From contig NZ_RJKV01000001.1 in NCBI RefSeq assembly GCF_003751305.1, forward strand, positions 787,586 through 851,585: a DNA stretch of 64,000 nt, read 5' to 3'. Under the pieces are notes generated by a model. It saw only the letters and a program-made list of their open reading frames with translations, did not search any database and had not been told where the DNA came from. A program made the translations under genes and the position numbers. The stretch's first letter is position 1. The number at the start of each line of letters is the position of its first letter. The stretch is from Stenotrophomonas rhizophila. GTDB lineage: Bacteria; Pseudomonadota; Gammaproteobacteria; Xanthomonadales; Xanthomonadaceae. Of the stretch, positions 61,836 to 64,000 are shown piece after piece.

Positions 61836-62391
61836 ACGGCCGCTGTGACATCTCCCCGCATTGGCGGGTCGAGCGAGTGCAGCGCAGACGCGTAGCGCCA
61901 CATCTTTCCGTCCTCCAGGCTGCCGATCACCAGGGCGGCACGCCACCGCGCGCGTTTCTTCAGCGCACTGCGTTGATGTCCGCGCGGCAACGTGTCATCG
62001 CAAGGCATGGCGGCTACGCACATCGCGGTCATCGGCATCCAGAGCCACTGTTTTTCAGTCTCCCCATTTCCGGTACTCCGTCACAGAAATGAGATGTCGT
62101 CGATGTCTTTGTCTCAGATCGGGGTGGGGACGGGCGTCACACCGCCAGGGGATTGGCGCTTAGGTCGTTGCGGCGACATGTTGCTGCTATGCAGCACGGA
62201 ATCGACGCTGTCGAAGACTGTCGGAACTTTGGCGTCTCGCTCGCGAAGATCGCTGAAAAATAAGCAAATTTCGCAGTATGCGATCACGGAATGAGGCAGT
62301 CGCCACGCTACGTCATTGACTCAAGCTATCAATCATGCCGCCGTCATTGGGTTCCGGTGTCACAACGTGACGATATAGCGGATGCAACGAA
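61836..62391. other. Gene-free stretch between tRNA-Leu and the chemotaxis receptor
   Basis: About 555 bases. Short open frames are present but lack ribosome sites or recognisable products. Composition falls toward the 3' end, where the receptor promoter is expected (see 62321-62347). No repeat, tRNA or attachment site is seen. Confidence 0.5.
62321..62347 (+). promoter_or_regulatory. Possible sigma-28 (FliA) promoter of the chemotaxis receptor
   Basis: TCAAGCTA (62321-62328) and GCCGTCAT (62340-62347) are separated by 11 bases, which is the spacing of FliA promoters (TAAAGTTT or TCAAG, N11, GCCGATAA). Each half matches at about five positions. It lies 45 bases before the receptor start, and FliA control of such receptors is common. 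Confidence 0.45.
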
Positions 62392-64000
62392 ATGGAATAC
62401 TTCAAACATATGCGCGTCGGCAGCAAGCTCGCCGTGGGCTTCGGGATTCTTCTGATTCTGCTGATTTCCTCGTCCTCGCTGGCGCTTTACCAGGCCGCCC
62501 GGATCGGCCAACAAGTGAGCGAGATTGAGACGAACGGCAAAAAGATGTCGCTGCTCACCACCATGCGCGGCAGCAATTACCAGAACGAGCGCAACCTGCG
62601 CGACCTGATCCTGGACGGCGAAGAGAACGGCCCGGCGATTCTGGAGCGCATCCAGCAGACCCGCGCGGCCTACGCCAAAGCGCGGGAGGACCTGGACGCC
62701 ATTCCCCACAACGCCGAAGGCATGCAGGCCAAGCAGGCCATCGGGGACGCGCAGAATGCGGCAGTGGCAGCGCACAACCAGATCATCGAGCGGGCCACGG
62801 CCAATGATGATGTGGCGGCGATCGGCCTGCTCTATGGCGAGGCCGAGCCGCTGATGGCGGCCCGCTCGGCGGCCATCCAGGCGGCGGTGGAGCTGCAGGA
62901 GCGTCGCAGCGCCGAAAGCGCGGCGATCGTCAACACATCCATCCAGACCTCACGCAGCCTGTTGATCACCTTCGCCTTGGTGGCCCTGGTAGCGGGTGGG
63001 TTGCTGGCGTGGTTGATCACGCGCAGCCTGGTGGGGCCGTTGCGGCGCGCGATGGATGTCTCCCGGTCGATCGCCGACGGTCGGTTTGATACCACGGTCG
63101 GCAACACCAGCCGTGATGAAACCGGGCAGCTGCTCGCCAGCATGGACGCGATGACCCAGCGCCTGCGCGCCTTCTCCAAAGCACAGCAGGACATGGCGCA
63201 CCGTCATGATCTGGGTGAACTGGCCTACCGTATCGATGCCTCGGCCTTCCCCGGTGATTTCGGGCGCATCGCTGCGGGCACCAATGCACTGGTCGGCAGC
63301 AGTATCGAGCTGACCCAGAAGATCATTGATGTGGTGCGCAACTATGCGGTCGGCGATCTGGCCGAGGACCTGGAAGCGCTGCCCGGTGAGAAGGCGCGCT
63401 TCACCGAAGCGATGGCCATCACCAAACAGAATCTGGCGGCGATCAACGGCCAGATCCACCGGTTGGCCTCTGCGGCTGCGGCAGGTGATTTCAGCCAGCG
63501 AGGCGATGCGGGTGCCTTCGATCACGAGTTCAAGGTGATGATCGAGCGCCTGAACACGATGATGCAGATCAGCGACGAGAATCTTCGCCAGCTTTCGGAA
63601 CTGCTCAAGGCGATTGCCTCGGGCGACCTCACCGTGCGCATGGAAGGCGAGTTCCAGGGCGTGTTTGCCCGGATGCGCGACGATGCCAATGCCACGGTCG
63701 GCCAGTTGACCGGCATCATCGGCAGCATCCAGGTCGCGGCGGGCAGCATCAACACCGCGGCGGTGGAGATCGCCAGCGGCAACAACGATCTATCGCGGCG
63801 TACCGAGCAGCAGGCTGCCAACCTCGAGGAGACGGCGGCTTCCATGGAGGAGCTGACCTCCACCGTTCGGCAGAACGCCGAGCATGCGCGCCAAGCCAAC
63901 CAGCTTGCGATCGGCGCCGGTGCGGTGGCCTCCGAAGGCGGCCAGGTGGTGCAGGACGTGGTCGTCACGATGCGCGGCATCGAAGCCTCGTCGAAGAAGA
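62392..64000 (+). CDS. Methyl-accepting chemotaxis protein, 5' part
   Basis: 536 residues visible; the gene runs past the window end. A first transmembrane helix (about 13-34, LAVGFGILLILLISSSSLALY) is followed by a periplasmic four-helix-bundle-type sensor of about 150 residues, a second helix (LLITFALVALVAGGLLAWLI), a HAMP domain and helical repeats (second HAMP-like segments), and then the beginning of the signalling domain (NDLSRRTEQQAANLEETAASMEELTSTVRQNAEHARQAN), which carries the adaptation glutamine/glutamate sites. Inner-membrane receptor acting through CheW/CheA. The ligand is not evident. Confidence 0.92.
   Translation, partial: MEYFKHMRVGSKLAVGFGILLILLISSSSLALYQAARIGQQVSEIETNGKKMSLLTTMRGSNYQNERNLRDLILDGEENGPAILERIQQTRAAYAKAREDLDAIPHNAEGMQAKQAIGDAQNAAVAAHNQIIERATANDDVAAIGLLYGEAEPLMAARSAAIQAAVELQERRSAESAAIVNTSIQTSRSLLITFALVALVAGGLLAWLITRSLVGPLRRAMDVSRSIADGRFDTTVGNTSRDETGQLLASMDAMTQRLRAFSKAQQDMAHRHDLGELAYRIDASAFPGDFGRIAAGTNALVGSSIELTQKIIDVVRNYAVGDLAEDLEALPGEKARFTEAMAITKQNLAAINGQIHRLASAAAAGDFSQRGDAGAFDHEFKVMIERLNTMMQISDENLRQLSELLKAIASGDLTVRMEGEFQGVFARMRDDANATVGQLTGIIGSIQVAAGSINTAAVEIASGNNDLSRRTEQQAANLEETAASMEELTSTVRQNAEHARQANQLAIGAGAVASEGGQVVQDVVVTMRGIEASSKK

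Noticed and set aside
61992..62294. Possible 100-codon gene between tRNA-Leu and the chemotaxis receptor
   Set aside because: No ribosome site, no recognisable features and composition like the surrounding non-coding DNA.

Overview
The window is GC-rich chromosomal DNA whose gene content and order (miaB-phoH-ybeY-corC; petABC-sspA-sspB; comEC-exbB-exbD-msbA-lpxK-kdsB; pilV-pilW-pilX-pilY1-pilE; uvrC-pgsA followed by tRNA-Gly and tRNA-Cys) point to Xanthomonadaceae. Short palindromic repeats starting with GTAG (423-446, 500-523, 18059-18082, 19929-19952) match the SMAG type of REP known from Stenotrophomonas, so Stenotrophomonas or a close relative is the best guess. This assignment rests on recognition of the sequences, not on a database search.

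Layout. 1-409: 3' end of an aldehyde dehydrogenase. 602-8420: a minus-strand series (miaB, phoH, ybeY, two uncharacterised envelope proteins, corC, a DUF4105 protein, corA). 8540-13668: a lytic transglycosylase, the cytochrome bc1 operon petABC, and sspA/sspB. 13704-19855: DUF3301 and DUF2272 proteins, nadC with a small Trm112-like gene, purEK, an Fe-type superoxide dismutase divergent from a monothiol glutaredoxin, and an SDR-like protein without its catalytic residues. 20257-25149: a large Oar-like TonB-dependent receptor and the nucleosidase ppnN. 25312-33031: a type IV pilus minor-pilin operon ending in pilY1 and pilE, then tRNA-Asn and a second fimT-like gene on the other strand. 33175-35199: uvrB.

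35307-40992 is an integrated element in the 3' end of a tRNA-Val gene, bounded by a perfect 50-bp direct repeat. It carries an integrase gene broken by an in-frame amber codon, decayed tail-fibre genes, an acyltransferase, an SRAP (YedK/HMCES-like) gene also broken by an in-frame amber codon, a 3' remnant of a second SRAP gene, a GrlR-like protein and several small unknowns. It looks like a decaying satellite or prophage whose cargo persists.

41143-52201 returns to core genes: comEC, exbB/exbD, msbA, lpxK, kdsB, an NHL-repeat protein, uvrC and pgsA. Three identical tRNA-Gly genes and a tRNA-Cys follow. 53553-57709 holds the most unusual chromosomal cluster: a double-domain KaiC-like ATPase, overlapping a hybrid histidine kinase, then a stand-alone BLUF blue-light receptor with every flavin-site residue in place. 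This looks like a light-input signalling module. 58218-61682 is a low-oxygen group (CcoG-like polyferredoxin, small membrane protein, group III truncated haemoglobin, hemN) arranged around a perfect FNR/ANR box. The window ends with tRNA-Leu and the 5' part of a chemotaxis receptor gene.
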